NCBI GenBank assembly: GCA_021325555.1
Contig: JAJPGY010000023.1
Span: 1 to 64,000, forward strand
Length of the DNA stretch: 64,000 bases
Direction of reading: 5' to 3'
DNA from: Pseudomonadota bacterium
GTDB taxonomy: Bacteria > Cyanobacteriota > Vampirovibrionia > Obscuribacterales > Obscuribacteraceae
A program made the position numbers and the translations under genes. Below are positions 7,720 to 16,193 of the stretch, piece after piece; position 1 is the first letter of the stretch, and each line of letters starts with the position of its first letter. Below the pieces are notes generated by a model. The model did not search any database and had not been told where the DNA came from. It saw only the letters and a list, made by a program, of their open reading frames with translations.

Positions 7720-10463
7720 CCCTGCCGCCTGCGTCCAGCAGCCAGCTCATCGATGCCGCGTTGCAGCGCGGCTGCCGCCTCGCTGTCGACCGGGGCCAGC
7801 TTCGCGCGAACCTGCTCGAGCAGATCGAGCGGCGGGCTGACAAGCTGGCGGCACATGCTCAGCAGCGGCTTGACGCCTTCCGCTACACCGGATGCCGCCA
7901 CAGACTGTTCCGTAAACGGCGGGGCGCAGGGCCTGGTCAGAACGTCCATGGAGTGCTTGAGATGAGCCCAGGACTCAGCGTGCTTGTTCTGCCCGGACAG
8001 GGACAACGCCAGCTGAAGCTCGCTTTCCGCGGTGCGCCGGTCATCGCCGCCAAAGATCCTCCTGTCCTGGTCGAGAACTTTACGCCAGATCGGCTCCGCT
8101 TTGTCGTATTTTTCGCTCGCCGACAGTCCGATAGCCAGGTTCCTGTACCGGCTGTGCAGGGAGCGGTTCATTTGAGGGTTCAGCGCCTCCAGCTGCCCGA
8201 GCCTGGATATGTAGCGCCAGGTGAAATCGTCCCTGCCAGTGATCTGATCGATTGCCTCCCCGTGCGTGAACAATCCCGGGTCTGCCAGGTCATAGAGAAA
8301 CCTGAACGCTTCGTCGGGCTTCGAGGCCAGTTGCCTTGCCCCCGCCTCGACGACGGCGCGAGCTGCAGGAGCAGACCTCACCTTCGGGGCAAGATGGCGC
8401 AGCAATTTCAAGCTGCACCCGTTGCTCAGATAATCCAGAAGCTCGATCTGCTCGGCGCGGGGATTGTCGGAATTCACGAGCTCCCGCTCCAGCTTTGCCG
8501 CAGCCGGTGCCGTGACGTTGCGCTCGATAAAGTCCGCTCGATTGAGGAACTGCGTGCGATAGAGGGATATCTGCGGCTGCATCCGATCGGCGAGCGACAG
8601 CTTCAACGCCCTGGCAAGGACGGCGCTGCGCAAGGGGGCACTGGCTGCCGTCTTGAGAAAGCGATTGCCGTCGTATGCCAGGATCTCTTCGCCCAGGTGG
8701 ACCGCCCAGTTTTCGTTGTTGTTGGTCAGCGCATAGGAGCGCGCGTTGAATCCTTCCGGCTCCAGAGCCCGCTCCTGCAAGGCGGCGAGATCAAATGCCC
8801 GCATCTGCTCCGGAAGATGGAAATGAAGGAGGTGCGCCCACTCGTGGTTGAGGTTCTCCCGCAAGCCGTCATGAAATCTCGACTGCCTGAAGAAGTTCAG
8901 AACCATTTCCGGGGAAGCGTTGGCCGCCGTGCTCCAGAACGGATCCTTCTTCTTTTGCCGCAACCAGGGCGTATCCGGATCGTCCTGGTTCAAGATATTT
9001 ATCCGTTTCACGAGCCGGCTGTTGGGCAGCCCGTCCAGGTGCGGGATAAAGTCCTCCGGCAGCGCCGACTGCAGGAAGCCGTCAGGATAATTGAAAAGCT
9101 CCCTGGTCTTCGTGCCGTGCAGCCGGTGCTCACGGATCTGGTCGAGCTGCCGGGCATAGGACTCGGGCACCATCAACTCCGTCGTGTGCCCTTCGACCTG
9201 ATACCGCCTGACCGGTTGATCGACACTCCTTATGGCCCGGCGGTAGAAGTCGCTGTAATCCGCAAATTTCTCGTTTTCAGCGGCCTGGCATTCGGTAATC
9301 TGCTCGGTGGCGCGCGTCACCTGCCTGACCCTCTGCCACAGCCGCTCCGGCGGCTCGGCCGGCGCGGGCGTGATGGAGTACGGCAGCGACGGCTCTCCGT
9401 CCGCCAGACCGTTGCAACAGCGCGCCAGCGTCTCGGTTCCGCGAGGCAGGGGGCCTGCCGCGCTGCCTGGCTTCCATGACGGCTCGTCCGTGATGTGCAT
9501 TCCCCTGAAAATGCGCATTGCGGCACGATCGGCCTGCACGCCGCCAGGAACTGCGGCGGCCGCATCGACTGCGCCCTGGCAAAGGGCCCGCCCGGCAATC
9601 TTGAGCGGATTCAATCCGTCGTGGTTGCGTTGCTCGTCGGAAAGCTCGGCGGCTCCGCCGGAGCAAATTCCCAGGCCGCCGCCCAGAAGCGCCGTGGCCA
9701 GGACGGGGTTGCGCTCCGTGGCACCACCGGTGATGCGTCGCGCCCCCCTGACAAGGCCGGCCGAGAGCCCCCAGGCCATAACGTCCGCCCCCCAGAAGCG
9801 CGGGCTCAACACCTGCGCGCCGAGGATGTTCAGGCCGCGACCGGCATCGAACGCCTGCCGTTGCGGATCGACCCAGGTGGAACGGGAAAGCCCTGCATCG
9901 ACGGCCCTGGATGCCGCACCCATGAGCGCAGCCTGCGCCGGCAGGTTGTACTTGATCGGGATAAGCTTCATGGCCGGATCGAGCTCACCCCACCTGCTGA
10001 AAGCAAGCCTCAGCCCGGCGCCCTTGAGACAGCCCAGCGTGAAGTCGATGGCTTTCTCTTGCGGCTTGTCCTTGAGCCTGCACTCATCGAGGGCGCAGGA
10101 GGTTATGGTCGCCACAACCCCGCCCGGCCCGCGCAGGAACAGGGCGGCTGTTTTCACGCCTTCCTTTGCGTAGGGCGCAATCTGCTCGTGCAGGCGGTCG
10201 AGCGAATAAGCCTCATTGCGCGTGCGCTCAATCTCTTCGGCCAGGCGGCTCTTTTCCTTCTCCGGCATGGTTTGCATCTGGGCGATTGCCCTGGCGGCTT
10301 TCCGTTCCATCGCCTGCAGTTGAAACTTTGCCGCCAGCTCGAGCGGATCCAGCCACTCGATGGCCGCCTCCAGAGCCGATTCACGCTGAGGCCTTCTTTG
10401 CCGCCGGGCGTCATAGGCCGTAAGCAGGTCAAGCTCGGTTTGAAGGTTTGTTCCGTCGCGCAT
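7707..10463 (-). CDS. Large HExxH gluzincin-like protein with TPR-like C-terminus
   Basis: This 918-aa protein of unknown function has three visible parts. Residues about 95-320 hold Gly/Ala-rich amphipathic segments that could form coiled coils or insert into membranes. Residues about 530-620 contain NHEWAHLLHFH, a zinc-binding HExxH, followed 40 residues later by NNENWAVHLGEE, which matches the glutamate-bearing helix of gluzincin peptidases (NExFA type, as in lethal-factor-like domains). The last 250 residues are helical and TPR-like (for example AIGLSASEKYDKAEPIWRKVL). There is no signal peptide. ATG 10463 follows a GAGG-type ribosome site; an in-frame ATG at 10547 would add 28 residues. 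Peptidase activity is inferred from the motif. Regulator, effector or toxin-like roles are all open. Confidence 0.7.
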   Translation of the reverse strand: MRDGTNLQTELDLLTAYDARRQRRPQRESALEAAIEWLDPLELAAKFQLQAMERKAARAIAQMQTMPEKEKSRLAEEIERTRNEAYSLDRLHEQIAPYAKEGVKTAALFLRGPGGVVATITSCALDECRLKDKPQEKAIDFTLGCLKGAGLRLAFSRWGELDPAMKLIPIKYNLPAQAALMGAASRAVDAGLSRSTWVDPQRQAFDAGRGLNILGAQVLSPRFWGADVMAWGLSAGLVRGARRITGGATERNPVLATALLGGGLGICSGGAAELSDEQRNHDGLNPLKIAGRALCQGAVDAAAAVPGGVQADRAAMRIFRGMHITDEPSWKPGSAAGPLPRGTETLARCCNGLADGEPSLPYSITPAPAEPPERLWQRVRQVTRATEQITECQAAENEKFADYSDFYRRAIRSVDQPVRRYQVEGHTTELMVPESYARQLDQIREHRLHGTKTRELFNYPDGFLQSALPEDFIPHLDGLPNSRLVKRINILNQDDPDTPWLRQKKKDPFWSTAANASPEMVLNFFRQSRFHDGLRENLNHEWAHLLHFHLPEQMRAFDLAALQERALEPEGFNARSYALTNNNENWAVHLGEEILAYDGNRFLKTAASAPLRSAVLARALKLSLADRMQPQISLYRTQFLNRADFIERNVTAPAAAKLERELVNSDNPRAEQIELLDYLSNGCSLKLLRHLAPKVRSAPAARAVVEAGARQLASKPDEAFRFLYDLADPGLFTHGEAIDQITGRDDFTWRYISRLGQLEALNPQMNRSLHSRYRNLAIGLSASEKYDKAEPIWRKVLDQDRRIFGGDDRRTAESELQLALSLSGQNKHAESWAHLKHSMDVLTRPCAPPFTEQSVAASGVAEGVKPLLSMCRQLVSPPLDLLEQVRAKLAPVDSEAAAALQRGIDELAAGRRRQGQTP

Positions 10464-10676
10464 CGCGCCCAATCCTCGCTTCTCTCGATGCCATGAAAGA
10501 TGGTAGGTGGACAAGCGGTCCGGATCACTGTGCAATTCGACAGACATTGCCCCCGGGCGGCAGGCGGGCAGCCGAGCCCGGCTGCAGCGCAGGCATGCCG
10601 CGGAGGCGGGGTCGGGGAGTTTCGTTCCCGCCCGGCTCGGGTAAGGGATGGGTGAGAAAGACGAGGAGATGGCAAG

Positions 10677-11513
10677 ATGGGCTTCATTGAAATAATCGGC
10701 TTCGTGGCCTTGATGCTCGGGCTTTCGAGCGTCAGGTTCGTCAACGAGTACGACCGGCTGGTGATCTTTCGCATGGGGCGGGCGGTCGGCGTGCGCGGGC
10801 CGGGGCTGTGCTTTGTGGCGCCGCTAATCGAGTCGGCAAAAAAGGTCGACCTGCGCATCATCACCATGTCGATCCCGATGCAGGAGATCATCACCAAGGA
10901 CAACGTCTCGGCCAAAACGGCCGCCGTCTGCTTCTTCCAGGTGATCGATCCCTTCAAGGTGGTGACCAAGATCGAGGACCCCTACTCGGCCACCAACCAG
11001 ATTGCCCAGACGACCTTGCGCAGCGTGCTCGGGCAGCACGACCTCGACCACCTGCTGGCCGAGCGGGACATGATCAACGCCAAGCTGCAGGCCATGATCG
11101 ACAGGCAGACGGAAGGCTGGGGGATAAAGGTAAACACCGTGGAGGTGAAGGACGTGGAGATACCGCAGGCCATGCAGCGGGCGATGGCCAGGCAGGCCGA
11201 GGCCGAGCGCGAGCGGCGGGCCAAGGTGGTGGCGGCGGAAGGCGAGCTGCAGGCCGCCGAAAAGCTGTCCCAGGCGGCCAGGGTGATCGGGTCTTCGCCG
11301 GGCGCCATGCAGCTGCGGCAGCTGCAGTCGATGGTGGAGGTGTCGGCGGAGAAGAACACCACCCTTATCTTTCCGGTGCCGATCGAGCTGCTCGATTTCG
11401 CCAGGACCGCGGCCGCCAAGATAACGGCCAGCCTGAGCGGTCCGGCGCCGGACGAGCGGCAGCCGGGCCCGGCGACGATTAAGGTCACGGATGCCGCCAA
11501 AGACAAGGCCTGA
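10677..11513 (+). CDS. SPFH-domain protein (stomatin/slipin/prohibitin type)
   Basis: This 278-aa membrane-anchored SPFH protein has a short N-terminal hydrophobic segment (IGFVALMLGLSSVRF). The band-7 domain starts at EYDRLVIFRMGRAVGVRGPG and continues through ITKDNVSAKTAAVCFFQV. A long charged coiled coil, AMARQAEAERERRAKVVAAE, follows, and then the LTLIFP-like motif TTLIFPVPIEL. Such proteins form large oligomeric rings and organise membrane microdomains or chaperone membrane proteases. No NfeD-type partner protease is adjacent. The start is ATG 10677 with GAGGAG about ten bases upstream. It is divergent from the HExxH-protein gene. Confidence 0.92.
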   Translation: MGFIEIIGFVALMLGLSSVRFVNEYDRLVIFRMGRAVGVRGPGLCFVAPLIESAKKVDLRIITMSIPMQEIITKDNVSAKTAAVCFFQVIDPFKVVTKIEDPYSATNQIAQTTLRSVLGQHDLDHLLAERDMINAKLQAMIDRQTEGWGIKVNTVEVKDVEIPQAMQRAMARQAEAERERRAKVVAAEGELQAAEKLSQAARVIGSSPGAMQLRQLQSMVEVSAEKNTTLIFPVPIELLDFARTAAAKITASLSGPAPDERQPGPATIKVTDAAKDKA

Positions 11514-11518
11514 CCGAC

Positions 11519-12085
11519 TCACTCGGACGGCTTGCCGGGCTTTTCGCTCTCCTTCAGGAACTCGGGCAAGGTCAGGTGCCTGGGCTTCTTCAGGATCCAG
11601 GTGCAGGCTTCCACCACGGCCTGGCTGAGCGCCTCGTACGGATAGTCGGCGACGTCGGCCATGAAGATAAGCCTGTAGGGGGCCAGGTTCTCGCCGTACC
11701 ACAGGTAAACCTGCGACCTTTCCCCGGCCCCGAAGTTGAGCAGGAGGTGATCCAGATCCGGCGGCGGGCTCACGTCGAACCCGCGCTCGTATTCGGTTAC
11801 CGTGTCGAGCCCGTAAGCGACGTCGAGGCCGGCCCGGCACTTGCCGAGGCTGCCCTGTCGGGCGACTGCGCGCCCGCGGCAGACGATGAGCGAATCGGCG
11901 CCGCGCCTGTAAGTCAGCCAGCCCCTCCAGTCGGGCGGAACCGGGTTGCCGAGCCGCAGCTCCACCTGCCGCTCGATGAACTCAAGCAGGCATTTGCAAT
12001 CAGGCGGCAGAACCGCGAACCGCCTGGCGCTCTGCTCCCTGGCTATGAGCTCCGATTCCAGCTCGAGCAACCTGGCATGGAACAT
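11519..12085 (-). CDS. Conserved-looking hypothetical protein, 188 aa
   Basis: I do not recognise the family. The protein is soluble, with an N-terminal helix (FHARLLELESELIAREQ) and then a mixed alpha/beta body rich in Tyr, Leu and Asp. There are no membrane segments and no metal or nucleotide motifs. Two cysteines fall in the segment PPDCKCLLEF. The ribosome site AAGGAG lies seven bases before ATG 12085, which supports expression. It ends 5 bp from the stop of the convergent SPFH gene and follows the 187-aa secreted protein gene on the same strand. Confidence 0.7.
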   Translation of the reverse strand: MFHARLLELESELIAREQSARRFAVLPPDCKCLLEFIERQVELRLGNPVPPDWRGWLTYRRGADSLIVCRGRAVARQGSLGKCRAGLDVAYGLDTVTEYERGFDVSPPPDLDHLLLNFGAGERSQVYLWYGENLAPYRLIFMADVADYPYEALSQAVVEACTWILKKPRHLTLPEFLKESEKPGKPSE

Positions 12086-12129
12086 TGAAAACTCCTTCGG
12101 GTCTTCAAGCTCATTATGCCCGGGCCGCC

Positions 12130-12693
12130 CTACATGTGCCTGGCGATGAACTCACCGAGGTCCGGGTTCTCGACCACCATCTGGTTGAACATCGGATGCT
12201 TGGCCAGCCTGTGCGCTATGTGCGGGTCGCGATTGATGGCCCGGTAGATCCCCTCCGGATCGAGCGCGATCACGTGGTCTGCCTCCGGGTTCTGCACCAG
12301 AGTCCATGCAGCCAGACGCCACCGCGTCAGGCGCCGGCAGACGTAGTGATCCGAGTCCGCGATTTCGCCCAGATGGCGGTTCCTGGTCAGCATCCAGGCG
12401 GCCAGGGGATGCTGGCAGATGGCCGCCACGATTCCCGGATCCGCCGCCGCCGACTTGTAAAGCCAGGGATCGCGGGCCATCCGGAAGGCGGTCAGACGAT
12501 CGACACGCACGACCGCCACTTTCGGCGCCGGCGGTTGAGGCTCGAGCACCGGCACCGGCTGGCGCAAGGTGGCGTCCGCGGCCGGCGGAGAGGGCGGGGA
12601 AGCCTCCTGGGCCGCTGAGCCCGGCAGCGATGGGCCGCCGCACTGCAGCAACGCAGAGATTAAAGCCAGCCGGAAAAAGTGTGACCGCCTCAT
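12130..12693 (-). CDS. Secreted hypothetical protein, 187 aa
   Basis: ATG 12693 is preceded by GGGAG, and the first 30 residues look like a Sec signal peptide (MRRSHFFRLALISALLQCGG, cleavage perhaps after GSAAQ). A proline-rich linker follows. The body is a repeated pattern of about 13-16 residues built on short phrases such as ARDPWLYKSAAADPGIVAAI, QHPLAAWMLTRN, NPEADHVIALDPEG and NRDPHIAHRLAKHP. Each phrase has an N/DP turn followed by a helix, so it may be a small helical solenoid. No known domain is recognised. Confidence 0.65.
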   Translation of the reverse strand: MRRSHFFRLALISALLQCGGPSLPGSAAQEASPPSPPAADATLRQPVPVLEPQPPAPKVAVVRVDRLTAFRMARDPWLYKSAAADPGIVAAICQHPLAAWMLTRNRHLGEIADSDHYVCRRLTRWRLAAWTLVQNPEADHVIALDPEGIYRAINRDPHIAHRLAKHPMFNQMVVENPDLGEFIARHM

Positions 12694-12781
12694 CGCTTTC
12701 TCCCGTAATTCCCCCGCCGACAAAGCCCGTTGATGCCCCAATTTTAACATAAGGCACGCTTAATAACGCTGAAAACCCGCA

Positions 12782-12809
12782 CGGCGAAAAGATTATCGGA
12801 CTTTCGCCG
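12782..12809 (+). promoter_or_regulatory. Hairpin just upstream of the sugar-kinase gene
   Basis: CGGCGAAA (12782-12789) and TTTCGCCG (12802-12809) are perfect inverted repeats separated by 12 nt. They end one base before the CCGGAG ribosome site of the ATG at 12821. The element could modulate translation or act as an operator. There is no T-run, so it is not an obvious terminator. Confidence 0.35.
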
Positions 12810-12820
12810 GCCGGAGTAGA

Positions 12821-14494
12821 ATGGACAGCAGGGACAGCCAGTCAATCAGGCGCCAGATGACGAATCCACTCGACCCGCCCAGCAACGACAAGAAGCCGGA
12901 TCAAGAGCCGGCGGCCGAGAAGGCAAGCGGCTCCTCCGGTCTGTCTTATGACGACGTCGTGAAAATGCAGGCGAAGGACGAGGCGGCCAGGGCGCAGGCC
13001 GACGCCGAGAAAACCGGGCGGGCGGCCCAGATGGAGCGCTCGGGCGGGCAAGCGTCTCAACCCGCTCCTTCCGCGCTCTCCCCGTTCACTTACCAGATGG
13101 GGCACAAGCCGCAGTTCCAGATCCGCAAGGCCGAGTTCCTGCACGAAAAGCTGGAGCGACCGGTCGCCGACCTGAAGCCGCTGGTGGACAAGTTTCTCAA
13201 GGAGACGCCGCGCCCGGATGAGCACGGGCTGACCGCCGACCAGCAACGCGAGCTGGAGGCGACGCGCGAGATGCTGGCCAGGGTCACCAACGCCGACGAC
13301 GCCCTGGCCACCGCGCTCGAGCTTGCCAAACTCTACAAGCATCTCCAGTACATCGAGGAGGCGAAAAAGGCCACGGATCTTTCACTGGGCATCGATCCGG
13401 AGAGCCACTTGGGGCGCGAGCTGTTCAAGGAGCTCGAGCACCTGCACCTGCCCGAGATGGGCGGCGCGGGGACGCGCCCGGCGTCGGCGCAGTTCAGCAA
13501 GGCCAGGCTGCGGGAGAAGATCCAGGGGCTGGCGGCCGGCCGGGTGATCGTCGTCGGCGACATGGTGATCGATGAGTTTCTCGAAGGCGCGCCGGAGCGC
13601 ATATCGCGGGAAGCGCCGGTGCTCATCCTCGAGCACGTCAACACGGAACTCGTCCTCGGCGGCGCGGCGAATGCCGCCCACAACGTCACCGCGCTCGGTG
13701 GCGGCTGCCACGGCATCGGCGTCTGCGGGCGGGACAGCTACTCGGGCAAGCTGGCCGAGCTGTTCGAAGTTGCCGGCATCAGCCAGGGGCTGGTGCAGGA
13801 TCCCAGCCGCCCGACCTCGGTCAAGACGCGCATCCTGTCCCGGTCGCACTCGTTCAGGCAGCAACTGCTGAGGCTGGATCGCATGTCGCACCAGCCGGTC
13901 GATCCGGCCGTGGAGAGCCTGCTTATCGAGCGCCTCAAACAGGTTGCCGGGCAATACTCGGCAATCCTGCTCTCCGACTACCGGGGCGGGGTGATCACCG
14001 ATGCGGTGGCCAGAGCCTGCAGCGTCATCGCGGCCGAGCGGGGCATGAAGATTGTCGTTGACGCCCAGGATCGTCTCGATCGTTTCCAGCAGGTCACGCT
14101 TTTGACGCCGAACGAACCCGACGTGGAAAGGGCCGTCGGTTTCAAGATCGACTCGCAGGAGTCGCTCGAGCGTGCGGGCAACAAGCTGCTGCTCCTGACC
14201 GGCGCGCACGCCCTGCTGGTGACGCGCGGCGCGCAGGGCATGGCCCTTTTCCGCCCCGACTGCGGGATCGTGAAGCTGCCGCCTTTCAACAAGCAGGAGG
14301 TGTTCGATGTCACCGGCGCCGGTGATACCGTAGCCGCCACCATGTCGCTGGCGTTGGCCACCGGTTGCGATTTCGTGGAGGCGATGGCGCTGGGCAATCT
14401 TGCCGCCGGAATCGTGGTTGGAAAACCGGGAACCGCGACGACCAGCCAGAGCGAGCTTCTGGAAGCGCTGGAATTCAGCGACCTGCCGGAATAA
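12821..14494 (+). CDS. PfkB-family sugar kinase (HldE kinase-like) with long N-terminal extension
   Basis: This 557-aa protein has a C-terminal ribokinase/PfkB domain (about 220-550) most like the HldE/RfaE kinase domain that phosphorylates D-glycero-D-manno-heptose 7-phosphate. Key motifs are VVGDMVIDEFLEG, LVLGGAANAAHNVTALGG, the LLSDYRGG segment and the catalytic signature DVTGAGDTVAATMSLAL. The N-terminal 220 residues are absent from typical kinases. They are charged and Gln/Ala-rich, then helical and TPR-like (SLGIDPESHLGRELFKELEH), and may be a scaffold. There is no nucleotidyltransferase half. The start is ATG 12821 with GGAG five bases away. It is followed 143 bp later by a paralogous kinase, clearly a tandem duplication. 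Heptose specificity is inferred. Confidence 0.85.
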   Translation: MDSRDSQSIRRQMTNPLDPPSNDKKPDQEPAAEKASGSSGLSYDDVVKMQAKDEAARAQADAEKTGRAAQMERSGGQASQPAPSALSPFTYQMGHKPQFQIRKAEFLHEKLERPVADLKPLVDKFLKETPRPDEHGLTADQQRELEATREMLARVTNADDALATALELAKLYKHLQYIEEAKKATDLSLGIDPESHLGRELFKELEHLHLPEMGGAGTRPASAQFSKARLREKIQGLAAGRVIVVGDMVIDEFLEGAPERISREAPVLILEHVNTELVLGGAANAAHNVTALGGGCHGIGVCGRDSYSGKLAELFEVAGISQGLVQDPSRPTSVKTRILSRSHSFRQQLLRLDRMSHQPVDPAVESLLIERLKQVAGQYSAILLSDYRGGVITDAVARACSVIAAERGMKIVVDAQDRLDRFQQVTLLTPNEPDVERAVGFKIDSQESLERAGNKLLLLTGAHALLVTRGAQGMALFRPDCGIVKLPPFNKQEVFDVTGAGDTVAATMSLALATGCDFVEAMALGNLAAGIVVGKPGTATTSQSELLEALEFSDLPE

Positions 14495-14637
14495 GCGGCG
14501 CTTTCCCGCGCTAAGCTCAGGTTGGCCAGGCTTTCCCTCGAAGGGCCGCCCCATGGCGATTGTCAAGCGATAACGATGCTCTAAGCATGCGCCCGACGCA
14601 GGGATAGTTCGTCAGGTCGTGCGCTATATTGGGCGGC

Positions 14638-15693
14638 ATGCAAACCTCTCATCTCGGCACCGCTAACCGCTCCGCATACGTCCCCCCCGCTTTGAGCAAG
14701 GCCGCGCTTAGCCGGCGGATTGGCAATCTGTCCCGGGGACGCGTCCTGGTTTTCGGCGATCTGCTTATCGACGAGCTGCTCGAGGGCAAGCCCGAGCGCA
14801 TATCGCGTGAGGCGCCGGTGCTCATCCTCGAGCACGTCGAGACGCAGCTCATGCCTGGCGGGGCGGCAAACACGGCCAACAACATCGCCGCCCTCGGCGG
14901 CACCTGCTGTGCGGTCGGCGTTTGCGGGCGCGATCAGTACGCGGCCAGCCTGGCCGGGCTTTTCGAGAAGGCGGGCATCAGGCATGCCCTGGTCGAGGAC
15001 ACGACACGCCCGACCACGGTCAAGACGCGCATCCTCTCCAAGTCGCATTCCTTCAAGCAGCAGCTGCTCAGGCTGGATCGCATCTGTCACGATCCGGTAA
15101 GCGCTCACATCGAGCAGCTGCTGGTGGAGAAGCTGGCAGCGGTGGCGGTGGACTATCAAGCGGTCGTCCTCTCCGACTACCGGGGCGGCGTGGTCTCCGA
15201 CGCGACAATCGCGGCCTGCCTGAAGGTGGCTGCCCAGCACGGCTTGAAGGTGATTGTGGACGCGCAGAACGGCTTCCAGCGGTTCCAGGGCGTGAGCCTG
15301 ATTACCCCGAACCAGCCGGACACCGAGGCGGCCGTCGGCTACGCCATCGATTCGCCCGCCGCGCTCGAGCGGGCGGGGGCGGACCTGTTGCGCGCCACCG
15401 GCGCCGCCTCGGTGCTTATCACGCGCGGTGCGGAGGGGATGGCGCTCTTCTCGCGCGACGGCGAGCGGATGGAGCTGCCGGTCTTCAGCAGGAGCGAGGT
15501 TTTCGACGTCAGCGGCGCCGGCGACACCGTGGTCGCCACCATGGCCCTTGCCCTGGTCACGGGCGCCGGCTATGACGAGGCCATGGCCCTGGGGAACCTT
15601 GCCGCCGGCATCGTGGTGACCAAGCCCGGCACGGCCACGACCGACTGCAACGAGCTGCTGCAAGCGCTGGAGGACACCGATCTGCCCTCGTAG
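14638..15693 (+). CDS. PfkB-family sugar kinase (HldE kinase-like), tandem paralogue
   Basis: This 351-aa stand-alone kinase closely matches the kinase half of the preceding gene: FGDLLIDELLEGKPERISRE, MPGGAANTANNIAALGG, VLSDYRGGVVSD and DVSGAGDTVVATMALAL. The catalytic Asp lies in GAGD. It most resembles the HldE/RfaE N-terminal kinase of ADP-heptose synthesis, though no cytidylyl- or adenylyltransferase domain is attached. ATG 14638 is chosen over a TTG three codons upstream; the ribosome site is weak. Its TAG stop runs straight into a REP-like palindrome. The duplicate copies differ mainly by the extra N-terminal region in the first. Confidence 0.88.
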   Translation: MQTSHLGTANRSAYVPPALSKAALSRRIGNLSRGRVLVFGDLLIDELLEGKPERISREAPVLILEHVETQLMPGGAANTANNIAALGGTCCAVGVCGRDQYAASLAGLFEKAGIRHALVEDTTRPTTVKTRILSKSHSFKQQLLRLDRICHDPVSAHIEQLLVEKLAAVAVDYQAVVLSDYRGGVVSDATIAACLKVAAQHGLKVIVDAQNGFQRFQGVSLITPNQPDTEAAVGYAIDSPAALERAGADLLRATGAASVLITRGAEGMALFSRDGERMELPVFSRSEVFDVSGAGDTVVATMALALVTGAGYDEAMALGNLAAGIVVTKPGTATTDCNELLQALEDTDLPS

Positions 15694-15712
15694 GGGCGCA
15701 TTGCATGCGCCC
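15694..15712. repeat. REP-like palindrome abutting a stop codon
   Basis: GGGCGCA (15694-15700) and TGCGCCC (15706-15712) flank TTGCA. The element directly continues from the TAG stop of the kinase gene (15691-15693), giving GTAGGGGCGCA at its left edge. A second palindrome with the same GTAGGGGCG edge abuts the TAG of the MvhD-like gene at 30899-30921. This suggests a repeat family that inserts at, or supplies, stop codons. Confidence 0.5.
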
Positions 15713-15732
15713 ATGGCATTGCCTGCGCGGTT

Positions 15733-16062
15733 CTATCCGAGGGCCTGCCGTTGCTCGATGAGGTCGGCGAAGTGGGCGCGGGCGGCCTCCCAGGCCGGGC
15801 CTTGCAGTTGCGGGTGCGGTGCCAGGAGGGAGGCTATCATTTCCGGCGGCAGTCCGCACAGGCGCTCGACAATCGGCTCCATGATGGCCGAGGTTTGTGC
15901 CTCAATCACCTGCTGGCGGTCGCCGGCTTCCAGGGAAAGTCGGTTGAGCGAGCCATCGCCGGGGTCGCGCCCGGCGGATGCCGTCTCGCTCGCGGCTTCC
16001 GCAAACGGGGCCCGGGCAGATCCCTGCTGACCTGCGCGGTTGCCGAGTCCGAATTCTGCCAT
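15733..16062 (-). CDS. Small hypothetical protein, about 109 aa
   Basis: No family is recognised. ATG 16062 is preceded by GGGAGAGGA about nine bases upstream, with another in-frame ATG at 16071 immediately after that site; longer starts (ATG 16140) are possible. The N-terminus is Ala/Gly-rich and disordered-looking. The C-terminal 60 residues are helical (VIEAQTSAIMEPIVERLCGL, then PEMIASLLAPHP). It occupies the space between the kinase pair and the divergent DUF4330 gene. Expression is supported only by the ribosome site. Confidence 0.45.
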   Translation of the reverse strand: MAEFGLGNRAGQQGSARAPFAEAASETASAGRDPGDGSLNRLSLEAGDRQQVIEAQTSAIMEPIVERLCGLPPEMIASLLAPHPQLQGPAWEAARAHFADLIEQRQALG

Positions 16063-16160
16063 CGTCGTCATTCCTCTCCCGAGCGCCAGTTGTTCGCTGC
16101 AAGCTTCTACCTCCGTTGCCGGAAAATTAGACACCGGCATACGTAGTTTCCGCAGGTCGA

Positions 16161-16166
16161 TATAAT
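16161..16166 (+). promoter_or_regulatory. Candidate -10 box of the DUF4330-ictB operon
   Basis: TATAAT lies 27 bp before the GTG start at 16194, and the AAGGAG ribosome site falls between them. No good -35 hexamer is seen. An inverted repeat TGCCGG-N11-CCGGCA at 16117-16139 sits just upstream and could be an operator. Confidence 0.4.
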
Positions 16167-16193
16167 TTAGGCGCGGGCTAGAAGGAGATTTTC

